64,000 bases of DNA from Gigaspora rosea (Eukaryota > Glomeromycota > Glomeromycetes > Diversisporales > Gigasporaceae): NCBI GenBank assembly GCA_003550325.1, contig QKWP01001208.1, positions 92,985 to 156,984 of the forward strand, in the 5' to 3' direction. Both the position numbers and the translations under genes were made by a program. The notes below the pieces were generated by a model. It was not told the DNA's origin. It saw nothing but the letters and a program-made list of their open reading frames with translations, and did no database searches. The number at the start of each line of letters is the position of its first letter. The stretch's first letter is position 1. Shown here one piece after another: positions 1 through 11,907 of this stretch.

Positions 1-310
1 ATATGAAAATTTTAAACAAATTTGAAAATATGCGAAATATTGCGAAATATTGTGAAAAACTGCAGATTTATGTAATAATATATGAAATATTACCTTCTGT
101 GACTCCTGAAATGAAAAAATTAAATAGAGTTTTGCATTGTTTTATTTGGCCTTTTTCACCACAATATTTCACAATATATTTTGCAATATCACAATATATT
201 TCAAAATATTTTGAAAGAAATGCATACCAAAATCTTTCAAAAGATTGCGATTCTTTCGAAAGATTTTGCACAATTGCAATTCTTTCGAAAGATTTTAGCA
301 TGCAATTTCT
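1..310. repeat. AT-rich foldback repeat with cgaaatatt and ttctttcgaaagatt motifs
   Basis: The first half repeats tgcgaaatattg-type words. Around 150-220 the complementary words (cacaatatttc, caatatcacaatat) appear, so the stretch can fold back on itself. From 230 to 300 the palindromic word ctttcgaaag recurs several times. Open frames here on both strands are by-products of the repeat and are not annotated as genes. Confidence 0.5.
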
Positions 311-1257
311 TTAAAAAATTTCGTATATTTATTTTGCTGATATACTTTTATAGTATAGACCTTTTCTTTTGATATAATAATTCTAGTAACTAGATTGGTA
401 CTCCTCTTGCTATTAACTTTGTATTTTTTGTTTGTTTACTCATATAATATTTAAATTATTTTTAATTAGTCATATATACCAATTTATGGGATTAATAATA
501 GCTTTTGATCTACTAGTCCATTTTGAATAATTTAACTACCAAAATATTTATCTTGATAAGACAATTCAAATGAGCTAAAAATTGTTAAAAATAAGTACTA
601 AATTATCTTTGTTTAAAGTTTAGATCTCTGTAAAAAAAAAAAAGCCATAACAAAGTTTATTTATTTTTTAATTAATATTTCTCAATATCTGTTTATTTAA
701 ATTCAATCAAAATTTTTTTTATTTAATTCTACATATATGCAAAATTAAAATAAAAAAATTTTCATTAAATTTGGATATATGGGTATTGAGAAATTATCAT
801 TTAAAATTTTAAAAAGAAAAATTTGCTAATTTTAAATTTTTCTTTAAAGATATTTCAAGCTTTTTTAAAACTTCTAGTAAAGGTTTCTTAACAATTACTA
901 GACCAAATTCAATAAACTTTTTTTTATTTTAATTTACAATTATATAGAATCAAAATAAAAAAATTTACTAAATTTAATTGAATAGTTATAGAGAAATCTT
1001 TACTAAAAGCTTAAAGAAATTGAATGTTTTTGGCTTTGAAATTAAATCAAAAAGAATCTATAGTAATTTTTAGCCCAGAAATTTCTTGATATAAGGGAAC
1101 CCCTATATAATAAACATATGAGAACTGCATCACATTATACTATGATCATGTACCAGATGACTGGCAGATTATCAATTAAATAAAAATAAAATAAAATTAT
1201 TTAAAATTTTATTAAGATAATCTAATTTAATTTTAACTAACATGTATTTAGTACCTA
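311..1257. other. AT-rich intergenic DNA, no gene seen
   Basis: No splice-compatible coding frame is visible. It contains short inverted repeats (680-790 with tctcaatat/atattgaga ends; 841-1020 with ctttaaag-type ends) and one copy of a core module described separately at 490-590. Confidence 0.5.
490..590 (+). repeat. Isolated copy of the 'gatccactgg...accaaaatgttcgtctc' core module
   Basis: The stretch runs from ttttgatctactagtcc through aatttaactaccaaaatat to gataagacaattc. It matches, with divergence, the inner part of the foldback elements at 14,555-15,342 and 29,284-30,185, but no element ends are recognisable around it. Seen by eye; no alignment score is available. Confidence 0.5.
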
Positions 1258-4200
1258 AAAAATATATATTTGTTATAAAATGTATCTAGTAGTTTTGCAC
1301 CTATTATATATTTTAAAATTTGAATATAAAAATTTTTAATACAAAATTTATATATTAGCATTGGTATTTAGAGTTAGGGTTAGGGTTTGGAAGAGTTTTT
1401 AGGGGCATAGAGCATTTTTATTTAGAACATCTTGCACTGATTAATTAGCTAGTTTTTGGAATAATACTCTCTAAATGCATAGTGAGAGGTCGATAAAAAA
1501 CCTTGCATTTAGAGAAGTATTGCATTTAGGGAGTTAAAAATAAGTAATATATAACTTGGGCTATGCATTTATAGAGGTTACGCATTTAGAGAGGTTGCAT
1601 TTAGGGAGATCTAACTGTATATACATAGATGTAAAACACAATAGGTGCGTTTTAGTAAAAGTCTTCCAAAAAAAAATGCGTTTTAGTAAAAGTCTTCCAA
1701 AAAAAAATATAATAAAAAATCTAATAAATATAAAACACTGTAAATAAATTTTTATAATAATTAAAAATTACTAATATTTTAAAATTTTAAAAGTCAAAAA
1801 TTATTTAATACAATTTAATTTATAAATTATACATAATTATAATAAATAAAATTTTATTATCAAACAAAAGTTATAATTTTTTATAATAAGCTATTTTAAA
1901 TATAAAACTTTTAATAAATAAATACAACTTATCTATTTGAAAAAAATATATATGCTTTTATTGTATGTAAACAATATTAAAGCTTACAAATTTTGATTTA
2001 TTAAATTTCAAAATTTCAAAATAAAAAATTACTTACCAAACGTTTCTTTATGTTTAAAGTTTCAAGCACCTATGACCTTTTAATATTATAAAGTTATTAT
2101 AACTTTTAAATTTTTTTTCAAACTAGTTATCATAGCTATATTTTTGTAAATAATTATAAATTTTAATGCTTATATTTATTATATATTACTATTTTTCCTA
2201 CTTAAAAAGCCGTCTTTAAACAAAATATATCTAGATAGAGCAAATTCTAGAGATATACAAAATGGCTGAATCTTTGATTGTAGGGAGTTTTTGTTTAGTA
2301 TTATAAATACTAGTTATTTTTTTTAGAAAAAATTTACTATGTTGGGACATAAAAGTGCTTTAAATTGTATAAATTTAATCGGATTTGTGAGGACGGCTTA
2401 AACACCTAATGCATAATTATAAATTTTTTAAATTATATATACAATTATTTTAAAATATTATTAAAACTAAGTTTATTACTTACCGACTAATAAAAAAAAA
2501 TTTATTAAAAATTTTTATTATTGGATTATATATAAAATATAATTATTAAAACGATGATAAGGTAGAAGGAAGTATTTAATAAAGTTAAAGTAGTCAATAC
2601 TATTTTGTATACAAAAATTTCTTATAGAATAAATAAACAGGGAAATACAAATTTAAAGTTCGATGACGAACTGAGATTATATCAGAATCTAGTGATCAGA
2701 TTCAATTCCTTATACTGAGAGGAATAAAATAGTGAAAAAAATCACATTAACCAAATCATTAAATTCTGACGAATTCAATATAAATTAAGATATCTCATGG
2801 TTCAATGATCAAACTTGAATGTACGTTTACTGAAGGTAGTCAGATGGTATAAATATTGTTCAATGAGATATCTCAATTCAAGAGATCAATCTACCTTATC
2901 ATCTAAATTTAAGATTATATTTACGGTCTAATAAATTAACAAAAAGATGTTTTATATTTTATCTGTTATTAGATTATAAATCACAACTAAATACAATATA
3001 AATTAAGCTTATACTTACTCACTAGTAAATAAAGAACAAGTTTATAAAAACATATTATTAATAAATATAAAGAAGGCAATTTAGAATAAAATAAATGAAA
3101 TTAAGTTTCACTATACATACATTCTAATAATTCAAATAAATATTTATAAATCAAAGCATAATTTAAAATAAAATATAAAATGCTACAATAATAAATAAAC
3201 CGGTTTTATGATTACCTTCTGATAAATTAATAAAAGGATTAATAAAAGAAGGCATACAATTAGATTATAATATAAATAAAGAAATCATAGATATATAAGA
3301 CCAAATTATATATACCTGTTAATAATTTAATATAAAGAAAAGATAAAATATATATTATAGATTATTATAAAGGCTAATTCAAAGAACGAAAATTAGATAA
3401 TACAATCTTATAAAGACCTTTTAAGATCTCTTTCTCTTAAAAAAGGGTAGATTCATCAAAATTTAGAAAAATATACTAAGCAAAATAAATTAATAATATA
3501 AACTATAGCGGAACATACTCTAGTAATTCAGAAAAAAATTCGGTCAATAGAAAAATATAGTGAATAAAAACATTAATTATATGGTTATAAGACTATACCA
3601 TGACGTTTTTCAATTTTAAGAGGAATTGAAGCAACGGTCAAGTAAAAGGATGAATAAACAGTGAAAATAAAAAACAAAGTAATTAAGAAATAGGGTTTTG
3701 GCAACATTTTTTAGCAAAATTTTTTAGAAAGCTTGACAATAACACGCAGGTTGAAAAAAAAAATAATAAAAAATAAAATTGAAGATATTTATAATTTTGT
3801 AACCATTTATTAAAGATATTGCTTTGCATATCGGATTATAATTGTCACTTAAATGTTTAAAATTTTAAAAAGCAATAAAGATTAATAATGTATATCCTGC
3901 GTATTATAATTAACTACAAGATTTTTTTATCGAATACGTGTAGAAGGGTAGTAATTCTACCCTGCCCTTCGTTTCATATGCCATATCCCTATAGTGTCAC
4001 TATATTTTCAATGAAAGGTTAAATATATACTTTATAGATTATTATTTTAATAAAATAACATTTTCATACCAAAATTTACAAACGTTAGCTCCTCGGACTT
4101 ATAATTTAATTGGTGTTTGGTGCTCTAAGTAAAATGGGTTACACTCAAAACCCCTAAATCTAACCCTAAATATTAACCTTAATGTGAGAAATTTTTGAGT

Positions 4201-4320
4201 TAAAAAAGTTTTATATACCAAATTTATAAAAAATTTAAAAATTTAAAAATATAATAAAACGTATAATAGATGCAAAGGTGCGTTTCATAATAAATATATA
4301 TTAAACTTGTAATATTTAAG
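1258..4320. repeat. Possible 3-kb element with inverted arms carrying telomere-like motifs
   Basis: The arm at about 1,258-1,420 contains ttagggttaggg near 1,376. The reverse complement of about 4,145-4,320 reads in the same order: an attatga/gcaccttt block, an AT-rich spacer, then ggttaatatttagggttag. The arms are diverged. The interior has no recognisable gene; a smaller inverted pair, gatgataaggtaga at 2,553 and its complement at 2,889, lies inside. Whether this is one transposon or two inverted copies of a smaller repeat cannot be decided by eye. Confidence 0.35.
1436..1630. repeat. Repeated gcatttagagag words ending in an element-like terminus
   Basis: The words ctctctaaatgcat, gcatttagagaag, gcatttagggag and gcatttatagagg recur five or six times, and the block ends in gatctaactgta. 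That end resembles the termini of the pogo/Tigger-type MITEs at 13,965 and 63,333 (tacagt...). A matching left end was not found, so this may be a partial element. Confidence 0.4.
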
Positions 4321-4617
4321 AGTACATTTACAATTAACATTAAGGAATTATTATAATGAAGATTGACTTAGTGACAGATGGTAAACAAAGTTATGTGTCA
4401 CTTATTGATTTCTGTCATAGCACATAACATTTTTAAGTGTCGGGAAAGGAGCCACGTATATCTAATTATAGTACGGCATTATTGATCATTACGTGTAATA
4501 TTACACTTTTATGCTATAAAATCACTTTCTTGCCATCCATGCTGTTATATTAAACTACACTACACGAATTAAAGGGAGTAAAAAAAAATAATAATAATAA
4601 AAATAAAAATATGGTAT
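1631..4617. other. AT-rich DNA, no gene seen
   Basis: Long stretches of more than 75% A+T without a credible coding frame. An exact duplicated word of about 20 bases (gcgttttagtaaaagtcttcc) lies at about 1,647 and 1,678. The part from 2,550 to 3,700 could be an old decayed element, but I recognise no protein in it. Confidence 0.4.
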
Positions 4618-4625
4618 AATAACAA

Positions 4626-5045
4626 TAGGGATGTTAATGGAGTAAGGTACTCCAGAGTAACTGTGGAGTATAACCCACTCCGTACCGGTGTGGTCTAGAT
4701 ATGACACCACCTCGGATTACTAAGATATTATTAATAGGAGTAATTGCTCCGGAATAATACTACTAATACAAAATGGATTGATTATACTCCGGAGTATTAT
4801 TGCATATATATTTTTTACCGTATTTCCCCAAAATAAGGTAGCATATTTTCGGGAAAATACGATACTATAAGCTCCGGAGTATTACATAGTGCTTAGCACA
4901 TAGTACTCCGGGTTATACTCTGGGTTATACTCCGGGTTACACTTTGGAGTATGCTCTGATTCATACTTCAGTGTGGTGTGGTGTTAAGGGATACTCTGCC
5001 AGAGTATGCACCACACCACCATGGAGCACTCCGTTAACATCCCTA
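4626..5045. mobile_element. hAT-type MITE, 420 bp, with perfect 8-bp target duplication
   Basis: The ends are TAGGGATGTTAATGGAGT and the complement of ACTCCGTTAACATCCCTA, giving inverted repeats of about 18 bp with one mismatch. The element is flanked by AATAACAA on the left (4,618-4,625) and right (5,046-5,053). An 8-bp target duplication is the hallmark of hAT transposons. There is no transposase inside; the interior is rich in ggagtat/atactcc words, so much of it can pair with itself. A second element with the same ends lies at 31,739-32,149. Confidence 0.85.
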
Positions 5046-5053
5046 AATAACAA

Positions 5054-6211
5054 TAACGCCGTGCTATAACATGGAGTATGGAACATATAATTTACTATGT
5101 CTCATAACTTGATTTTCAAGGCAAAGACCCCATATCTGATATATAAATATAAATCCTTTTATACAACTAAATGCGGATATTTGTAGAATACATGTGATTC
5201 TAACAGATTATAAAACACATAATCAGTTGAATATTTGTTTGTTTTTGCGCATCGCTTTAGAGCAGAATCGCAATTTTTTATATTATTTTGAAACCATTTG
5301 TTATTTAAACAAAATGTCAAGTGATTTGATCATCATATCATATACACGTAATTACGGAGCTAAGATTACGGAATATTGATATTTAGTATTACGTAGAAAA
5401 TTCGTAAATTTTTGATCATGTAAATTTAGGGGATTTAAAAATCCGTCGAATTGTGAACTTAAGAAGATTAAAAATCATTAAAAAACGGTTTGCAATGGAT
5501 TACGATCAATCATTCAAGATAACTGATTGCAAATAACAGAAATTCTATATACACTAACGACATTATTAACACGTTATTTTTGCAGGTACTGTCCGGCAAG
5601 AAATAAACTTAAAAACCCAATGACATGTATTCTCTTAGTAGCAAAGTAATTCCAAATCCGATGATCTTTTGTTTAGAGAATGAATGTTTTATATTAGTTA
5701 CGCATAATTTATAAGTTCACGTTTGTATCTAATGAAAAGGTATATTTCTGAAAATAAGTAAAACTAAAAAGTTTCGAGCAATCAGTTCTAATTAGTAACA
5801 CCAGTGCAATTTCGGGTATTCTATTAGTATACTTGACATGTAACGAGTGAAATTTTCTATCCTTACCAGGGATTTTTTGATTAGGTATCTAATTATCTAT
5901 AGTTGAACGAATTCGGAAATTTTGTCAAACTACTATTTCAAAAAACTTTTTAATATCAAACATGTGTGGACTATAATGATATATTGTATTTGAGATGTTC
6001 ATAGTATTATTTTTAGCTTCTTTATTTCCATTGAAATGGTAATATTTATTTGCAATGCGGCAATTATCATTATCAATGATTAAAGCTATCTTGGTCAGAT
6101 GTTCCACCATTGTTTTATTACCAATTCTGAACAATTACCGATTTTGGGTATATCGCGCTATATCGATATAAATAGGTAGGCAATTTCTGTTCGGTTAAGA
6201 AATTCACAACC
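5054..6211. other. Intergenic DNA upstream of the DUF1295 gene
   Basis: No gene is recognised. A 69-codon frame on the minus strand (5,925-6,134) has no recognisable motif and was not accepted. The last 100 bases before 6,212 should hold the promoter; no clear TATA box was identified. Confidence 0.4.
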
Positions 6212-7900
6212 ATGGCAGTCCACGTATTAGGTGATTGTTATTTGCCCATAACAATTATCATTACATTTGTATACCAATTGATTGTGTTTTTTATCACCTT
6301 TACCTTACAAGTGGATACTGGTATGTGAAAAGGAAGTTTAATTTGAATTATTCGTTCTTTATTTCTCTTTTTATTTTTTTTTAACGTTCATGATTCTTAA
6401 ATAAATTGATAGCTACGGATATCGGCGGTTTGTTTAATGATAAAAATTTGATTTCGTTTAATAATATATTTTATAGCAATAGTAACTGATAATCTAAAAT
6501 CGTAGGTGGGTCAAATGTAGCATTACTTGCCATCTTAACTTTAGTTCTTAGTCAAGTAAGTTTTATATATTAATTATTGCATTTGATAATAAATAGTTTA
6601 ATGTGCATATATAATTAATATATAAAAATATTGATATATAGACATATCACACCCGTCAAATAATTGCTACAACATTTCAAATTGTATGGGGTCTTCGATT
6701 AGGATGTAAGTTTCATTTTCGATTCATTGCATTATTATATTTTAAATAATTTTATTTATTTTTATTTTTTTTTTTTTTCAGTGTTTTGCCTATATCGAAC
6801 ATTAAAGGCTGGTCACAATGACTCCCGATTTAATGAAATTCGTCAACATTTTTTAAAACTTTTTATATTTTTTTTCCTTCAAATGTCCTGGGTCTGGTCT
6901 GTTAGTGTACCAGTTTCATTTATGAATTCGGAAAAAGTTGTAGAATTCGCGGATCCAAATTTTGGAAGTGTCGCTGACATTTTGGGTGTTATTTTGTTTG
7001 TTATCGGATTTTTAATTGAGTCTATTGCTGATATTCAGAAGGTTATAAGAATTTTTTTTTTTTATGTTCATATTTAGCATATCGTTATTAGCTAATTATT
7101 TTTATTATTCTTATTCTTATTGTTATCGTTATTATATGATATCTGATATATATAATAGTTGATATTTCGTATCAATCGATCATCTTCTGATGAATTTATA
7201 AAAACTGGACTTTGGGCTTGGAGTAGACATCCAAATTATTTTGGCGATATTGTGGTAATTATAATTATCGCTATTTTTTTTTATTTTTTTTTTTTTATGT
7301 TATATTGATAAAGCAAATTTTTATTATCTAACTCAATAATACAAACAAATGGTTTTTAATTGTGCAGCTTTGGTAAGTTTTATTTTTATTTATTTTTCAA
7401 ATATTTTTAATTATTATTATTCAAATTATTCAATTGTTGTTATTATTGCAATTCTAGGATCGGAATGTATCTATTATGTTTACAATCTAATATCGTTAAT
7501 ACAGCAGCCGCAATTGTTTCTTTACTCTGTCCATTAGTCATAATTGGCAAGTTTTTTTCATTTTTTTATAAGCTTACCTTTTATTTATCTTTCACATTTT
7601 TCAAATTTAAATTATTAACTATTATATATTTCTATAGTGGTTTTACTATTTATAAGTGGATTACCATTAAGTGAAAGACCAACTCATATAAAACAATTCA
7701 AAGCTGGAAATTGGTCTGAATATTCTAAATATTTATCGCGAACAAGTTGTTTAATTCCATTTCCACCAGCATTATATGAACCATTACCACAAATTATAAA
7801 AAGTACTCTGTTCTTAGAATTTCCTATTTATCGATTTGATCCGGAATCAGAAGGTGATTTGGTTGAGAAAGACAAAAATGTTGGAGATAAGAATATTTAA
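6212..7900 (+). CDS. DUF1295-family (steroid 5-alpha-reductase-like) membrane protein, nine exons
   Basis: Predicted membrane protein of 316 residues from exons 6212-6320, 6413-6427, 6506-6555, 6642-6705, 6782-7041, 7159-7254, 7368-7372, 7458-7546 and 7638-7900; phases are consistent and sum to 951 bases. Family hallmarks are TD...GSN near residue 40, RQI..T......WGLRL, the long SRF.E.R.HF...WVW..S.PV block and WSRHPNYFGDI near the C-terminal third, typical of DUF1295 proteins related to steroid 5-alpha-reductases and isoprenylcysteine methyltransferases. Members are multi-pass ER-type membrane proteins; the substrate here is unknown. The start ATG has a good context (acaaccATGG). Exon 7 is only five bases (CTTTG) and restores the expected ..IVLWIGMYL.. 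reading. Intron 8 has a GC donor (g|gcaagt). The donor of exon 5 (gttata) is weak, and exon 2 is short and less certain. Identity to the family: high confidence; exact exon edges: good but unproven. Confidence 0.88.
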
Positions 7901-9091
7901 GTTTTATAACTGTATATTTTTTACGATTAAATAGTTTTTTTTTCATACCAGTTGTTGATATTTTTATACGATTAAATTGTATTTTTATACCCATTGTTGA
8001 TATTTTATTAAAAATTATAAATTATGTATTTATATATCATATTATAAAATTATATATGTATTTATATGTCAGAATAGCAATGTTAAAAGAAATTTCGATC
8101 AAATCAATATGACCAAAAGTGTGAAAATATTGTATCAAAAATAGTTGTGAAAAAACCAATTCTTTATATTTATATATATCAGAAAATTTTAAACCTTGAT
8201 AATAATTGATTATAAACAGTTAATCGATTGTAATCGATTATACTATCGCCGGGGTGTTATTAATAATAATCAAATTAATAATAATCTATTTAATCATTAA
8301 TGATGATGATTTGTTTAAAATTGTAAGATTTTAAAAGAGATGTGTGATTAGTAAAGGTATTTTATTAATTATTTTATTAAAAAGTGTTGTGAAGTTTAGT
8401 TGTTAGATACAAAATTTGTAAAAATTCTCTATTACTTGAGTGACGGAAAGGGAAACCCCTGTAAATTGATTCACTACCTTTCACTTCATCAGATTTGGTC
8501 CTTGTAAAATTGATTACATGGTAATACAGTACTATATAATTACGTCACGCCCAGGCAGTGATAAAAGAAATACATGACTGATACTGATCGGCCGCGTAAA
8601 CAGCCGATCATGTGTTTCCGCTATCACTGCCTGGAATCCATGATATTACTAGGAAAACGGGTTCCGTTGGGTTCCGGAGTGCCGCTTCGTATTCGCAAAC
8701 AAATGTTCAAAGTTGCGCTGATAAATCTATTAATTTATCATTTAATACAAAATGCTTAATTATTATATACTTATCTATGTGTTGATGAAACCGTAAAGCT
8801 TTTAACTTCTGTGATATCAAGTTCTTGGAGGTTAAAAAAGGTTAATATGATGTAATGATATCATGATTAATTACGTAAAGCATTTCGTTCTCTTACATAC
8901 TAAATCTCAAAAATTTAAATAATTAGTTCTCATCATCTAAATTTCAAAGCGACTTGTAATTTGGCTAAAAGAAAATTACGAAGCAATTTTAAATTTAAAA
9001 GGCATGCTCATTTATAAAGATTCTTAAAAAAAAAAAAAATGTTATAGCCAAGTTATGAGAACAAATTAATTAAATTTCTATGATCTTATTA
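7901..9091. other. Intergenic DNA between DUF1295 gene and PIF1 remnant
   Basis: AT-rich with no recognised gene. Just after the stop, a tttttatac-gattaaat segment is duplicated (7,915-8,005). A 61-codon frame at 8,574-8,759 overlaps a palindrome and was not accepted. Confidence 0.4.
8551..8634. repeat. Imperfect palindrome, arms of about 40 bp
   Basis: ccaggcagtgat at 8,551 is mirrored by atcactgcctgg ending at 8,634. Inner parts also pair (tacatgactgat / gatcatgtg, gatcggc / gccgatc). It is probably a short foldback element or hairpin; flanking target duplications were not identified. Confidence 0.6.
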
Positions 9092-10290
9092 TTAATTAAA
9101 AATTGTATTAATATCTAGAAGACGTTTCTCTTCCAATATTCGTTCTTGCACTCTTGTGCATTTTTTAATGCGTTGAAGTCTCTCAAAGGTAAAATTATCA
9201 AATATTAGGTCGTTAATAGATCGAGCCCGTGATATTGCTACAAATGTGAGGCCAGCTGCAAACTCTCTTTCTCCAATGTTCACTACAGCTTTAAGGAGAG
9301 TTAAGCCTTGAGATTTTATGTACTGTGGTTGCCCATGCAATATTAGAGGAATTTGGATGTGCCAAACTTTCCGTCCCAAGTTCTCCTGATAGGAGCTATC
9401 GGCACAACTTGAACACCTTCAGTAGTAGTAATTGTGGGTCCAATAGTCATCAAATGTAACTAGAACTGCGTTAGGTAGTGAAGTGGGGCCATATCCTTCT
9501 TCATATATAATTTCTATAATTTTTCCCATGGCACCATTTACAAGACCAGAGGAAGTCCAAATATTTGTAGTTATCATCACACGTGCTCCTATAGCGAGTA
9601 GCAGTTCAGTTTCTAGACATTTTACAACGTCAGATTCAGCCTTTGAAGCCTCACGATTATCACTATGGACAGCACATATCTTGGCAATAGGTTGATTTAA
9701 GGATTTTAATTTTCAATATTTTATCTTATCAACAGCATTCCACTTTGGTAGAATATAAGTAGCATTAGAAAAAGTTTCACGTTCTTGTAGAGTAAATTTT
9801 TCTGGAAATCTATTCATCATCATTTCCCAATCTGAAATTGTAGAAACACCATCACGGAGACGTAATAGAAGAGATCTAAATTGATGTTGCTCTTTTGAAT
9901 TGCCAGCTTGATGTGGTATAATATCAAGTTTGTAAATCTCTCGATATTGGAATTGAAATTTTAGGGTCGTATGCGTCGGATCTAGGTCGACATTTAGCTC
10001 AATTGTTAGGCAAAATTATCAGCTGAGCATTTTTTACCTAATGAATGGATATGATTTCATAAGTAAACTTTTTTTATCTATTCCGATCCAGCCGACCATG
10101 ATTCCGATGCACTCCCCCTGTATGAGTTCTCAAAATTGAGTGTAAGCTGTGCGCCCATCTTCGGATAAAGCATCAAAAGGACGAGAATCTTGCGCATACA
10201 TAGGAAGGTCACAAACAGGTGGAAATCTTCCAACATAAATGATAGAGCAACCACCAAATAGAATGTTTTGACAATCTGACGCATTCTCAG
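9092..10290 (-). pseudogene. PIF1-like DNA helicase remnant, N-terminal half missing
   Basis: Read on the minus strand in several frames, the segment gives successive parts of a PIF1-family helicase. Near 10,090-10,290 it reads FGGCSIIYVGRFPPVCDLP, then LSEDGRTAY. Near 9,690-9,940 it reads LLLRLRDG.S..DWEMM. At 9,480-9,690 there is ARVMITTNIWTSSGLVNGA with a following SLPNAVLV.F. At 9,092-9,379 there is IKSQGLTLLKAVV and AAGLTFVAISRARS, the last helicase motifs. The upstream part with the Walker A motif is absent, the frames are broken, and about 90 bases near 10,000-10,080 do not fit. PIF1-like helicases unwind DNA in 5'-3' direction, and degenerate copies are common in mycorrhizal fungal genomes, either as gene relics or as parts of transposons (Helitrons). 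Here it is a fragment of unknown origin, not functional. Confidence 0.85.
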
Positions 10291-10385
10291 GTCAATTAAG
10301 GCAAGGGTACGCTGGTTGACCCACCCTGGGTTGTAACTTAACCCGGGCCACCCATCCGCGGGCACTCACCGGGTCAAATCATTAC

Positions 10386-10620
10386 CGTAAAACGACGTAT
10401 AAGGTACCCCGTGATCGGTACCCTTTGATTTTACACTCCCCTGTATTTGTGCCGAGTACATATGTTTCAAGGTTATTTGTTATGGTGTTTTGTTAGATAC
10501 CCAGGTAAAAATCAATAGCCAACTTAATAATAATAAAATTTTTTTCTAATGGGCAAATACAGGGGTATAATTCATGCAAGATGTAAGATACCCGGGTACC
10601 TTATATGGCGTTTTTTTACA
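10386..10620. mobile_element. MITE with ...TATAAGGTACCC ends
   Basis: The left end, cgtaaaacgacgtataaggtacc, and the complement of the right end, tgtaaaaaaacgccatataaggtacc, form inverted repeats of about 25 bp. Inner matches include cccctgtatttg and caaatacagggg. There is no coding capacity. It lies between the PIF1 remnant and the SAM-domain gene and may have removed or separated the latter's 5' part. The target duplication could not be fixed, so the superfamily is open. Confidence 0.65.
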
Positions 10621-11159
10621 ATTTGTGAGACAGGGACAATATCAGCAAATAGAAGGTCACGGAAATTCCAAATAAGGCAACTAAACCGAATTTAGACACA
10701 TTCTAAAAATGGCTTTTTAGCATGTTCTTTTTTTTATACTATATTTCCCTTAAAAGAATGCTTACACGTTTTCATGACAAAATGTTCCCATCGAAAAATA
10801 ATATATAATGTGCCAATCGGTGCTCCACATAATAGAAATCGCATTTTTTGAGCACAATAATTTCTTCTGTTTCCGGCAAACGATTGAATTTAGATTCCTA
10901 TAATGCTATCAACATTGAAGACTGGACGTATATTAAGTTAGTAAATCACTATCGTGATAATTTAGAGAGAAAAAATTTGAGTTACATACTGGAGAATATT
11001 AAAAAAGACCTTGAAAAAGTGGCGAATTCGGAATCTGAATTTGACGAGGAACGGAGAAACAAGGCTCAGGAAATTATCGATCATTGGAAAGTATGTATAT
11101 ATATATATTAAGATAGGAACTTTAACGAGTCTAAGGAAAGCTGCATCTCTTAGTTGCAG

Positions 11160-11322
11160 TTAAGAACTCTTAGTTCTCCTTTTTTCAAGCGCAAGCTGGG
11201 AACTCATAGTTCCAGTGGCAGCCCGAGTGGCACACCCTAAGTCCACAGCTATGAACTCTTAGTTCGACGCTTGTGTGCAAGCTGTAATTCTTAGTTCACA
11301 GTGACGAACTCTTAGTTCGACG
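11160..11322. repeat. Cluster of GAACTcttAGTTC palindromes in an intron
   Basis: Palindromic words recur at about 11,164 (gaactcttagttc), 11,200 (ggaactcatagttcc), 11,253 and 11,306 (gaactcttagttc), with half-copies near 11,146 and 11,288. They lie in the first visible intron of the SAM-domain gene and are separated by GC-richer, unrelated sequence. Confidence 0.75.
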
Positions 11323-11740
11323 CAACAAAGATTGTAGTAAATCTAATTATACATTTTATTTGTTAAGCTCTGGAAGGCTTCATCTAAAAAGAGAAAGATG
11401 AACTTGAAACGCGATTTTTCACACTTTAAGATTAATAGTTTGAAGGTGGGTTTAAATCTAATTTTACAATATAAGATAACTTATTATTACTTTCCTTTAA
11501 TCAGGTAAAACAACATATGGTTGCAACAGGAAGTAACGCGATCCAAATTAGTAATAGTCGAAAACATCTTCGAAATAATCATGGTGAACCGGTGAAAATT
11601 TCTAGTGAAAAGATTGTTGAATGCGGTAAGAAGAGTAATAATTTTAGGCAATATGTGAAATTAACTTGTGCTTATCATTATCCCTTTATCTTAATTCAGA
11701 TGAAAAACTCCCAGAAGATACTAAAGAATGGACATCGGAT

Positions 11741-11907
11741 TAGAGTTAACACCTCTATCCGGATTTATATATCCGGATATATACTATGTCATGTAATATA
11801 ACGTGACATAGTGTTTTTATATCCATATATAAATAAATCCGGATTTAAATTTAAATCCGGATATATACTATGATAAAACCGGATTAATCCGGATAGAGGT
11901 ATCTCTA
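11741..11907. mobile_element. hAT-type MITE, 167 bp, inserted in the SAM exon
   Basis: The ends are TAGAGTTAACACCTCTATCCGG and the complement of CCGGATAGAGGTATCTCTA. The direct repeat CATCGGAT occurs at 11,733-11,740 and 11,908-11,915, an 8-bp target duplication. The interior is almost wholly self-complementary (ccggatatatactatg...). The coding frame on both sides joins perfectly when the element plus one 8-bp copy is removed, which fixes its borders. Confidence 0.9.

Noticed and set aside
1556-1747. 63-codon + frame
   Set aside because: Starts in the gcatttagagag repeat and has no start context or motif.
10078-10365. 95-codon minus frame in the PIF1 region
   Set aside because: Another frame of the same strand gives the PIF1 sequence (FGGCSIIYVGRF, LSEDGRTAY), so this frame is a by-product.
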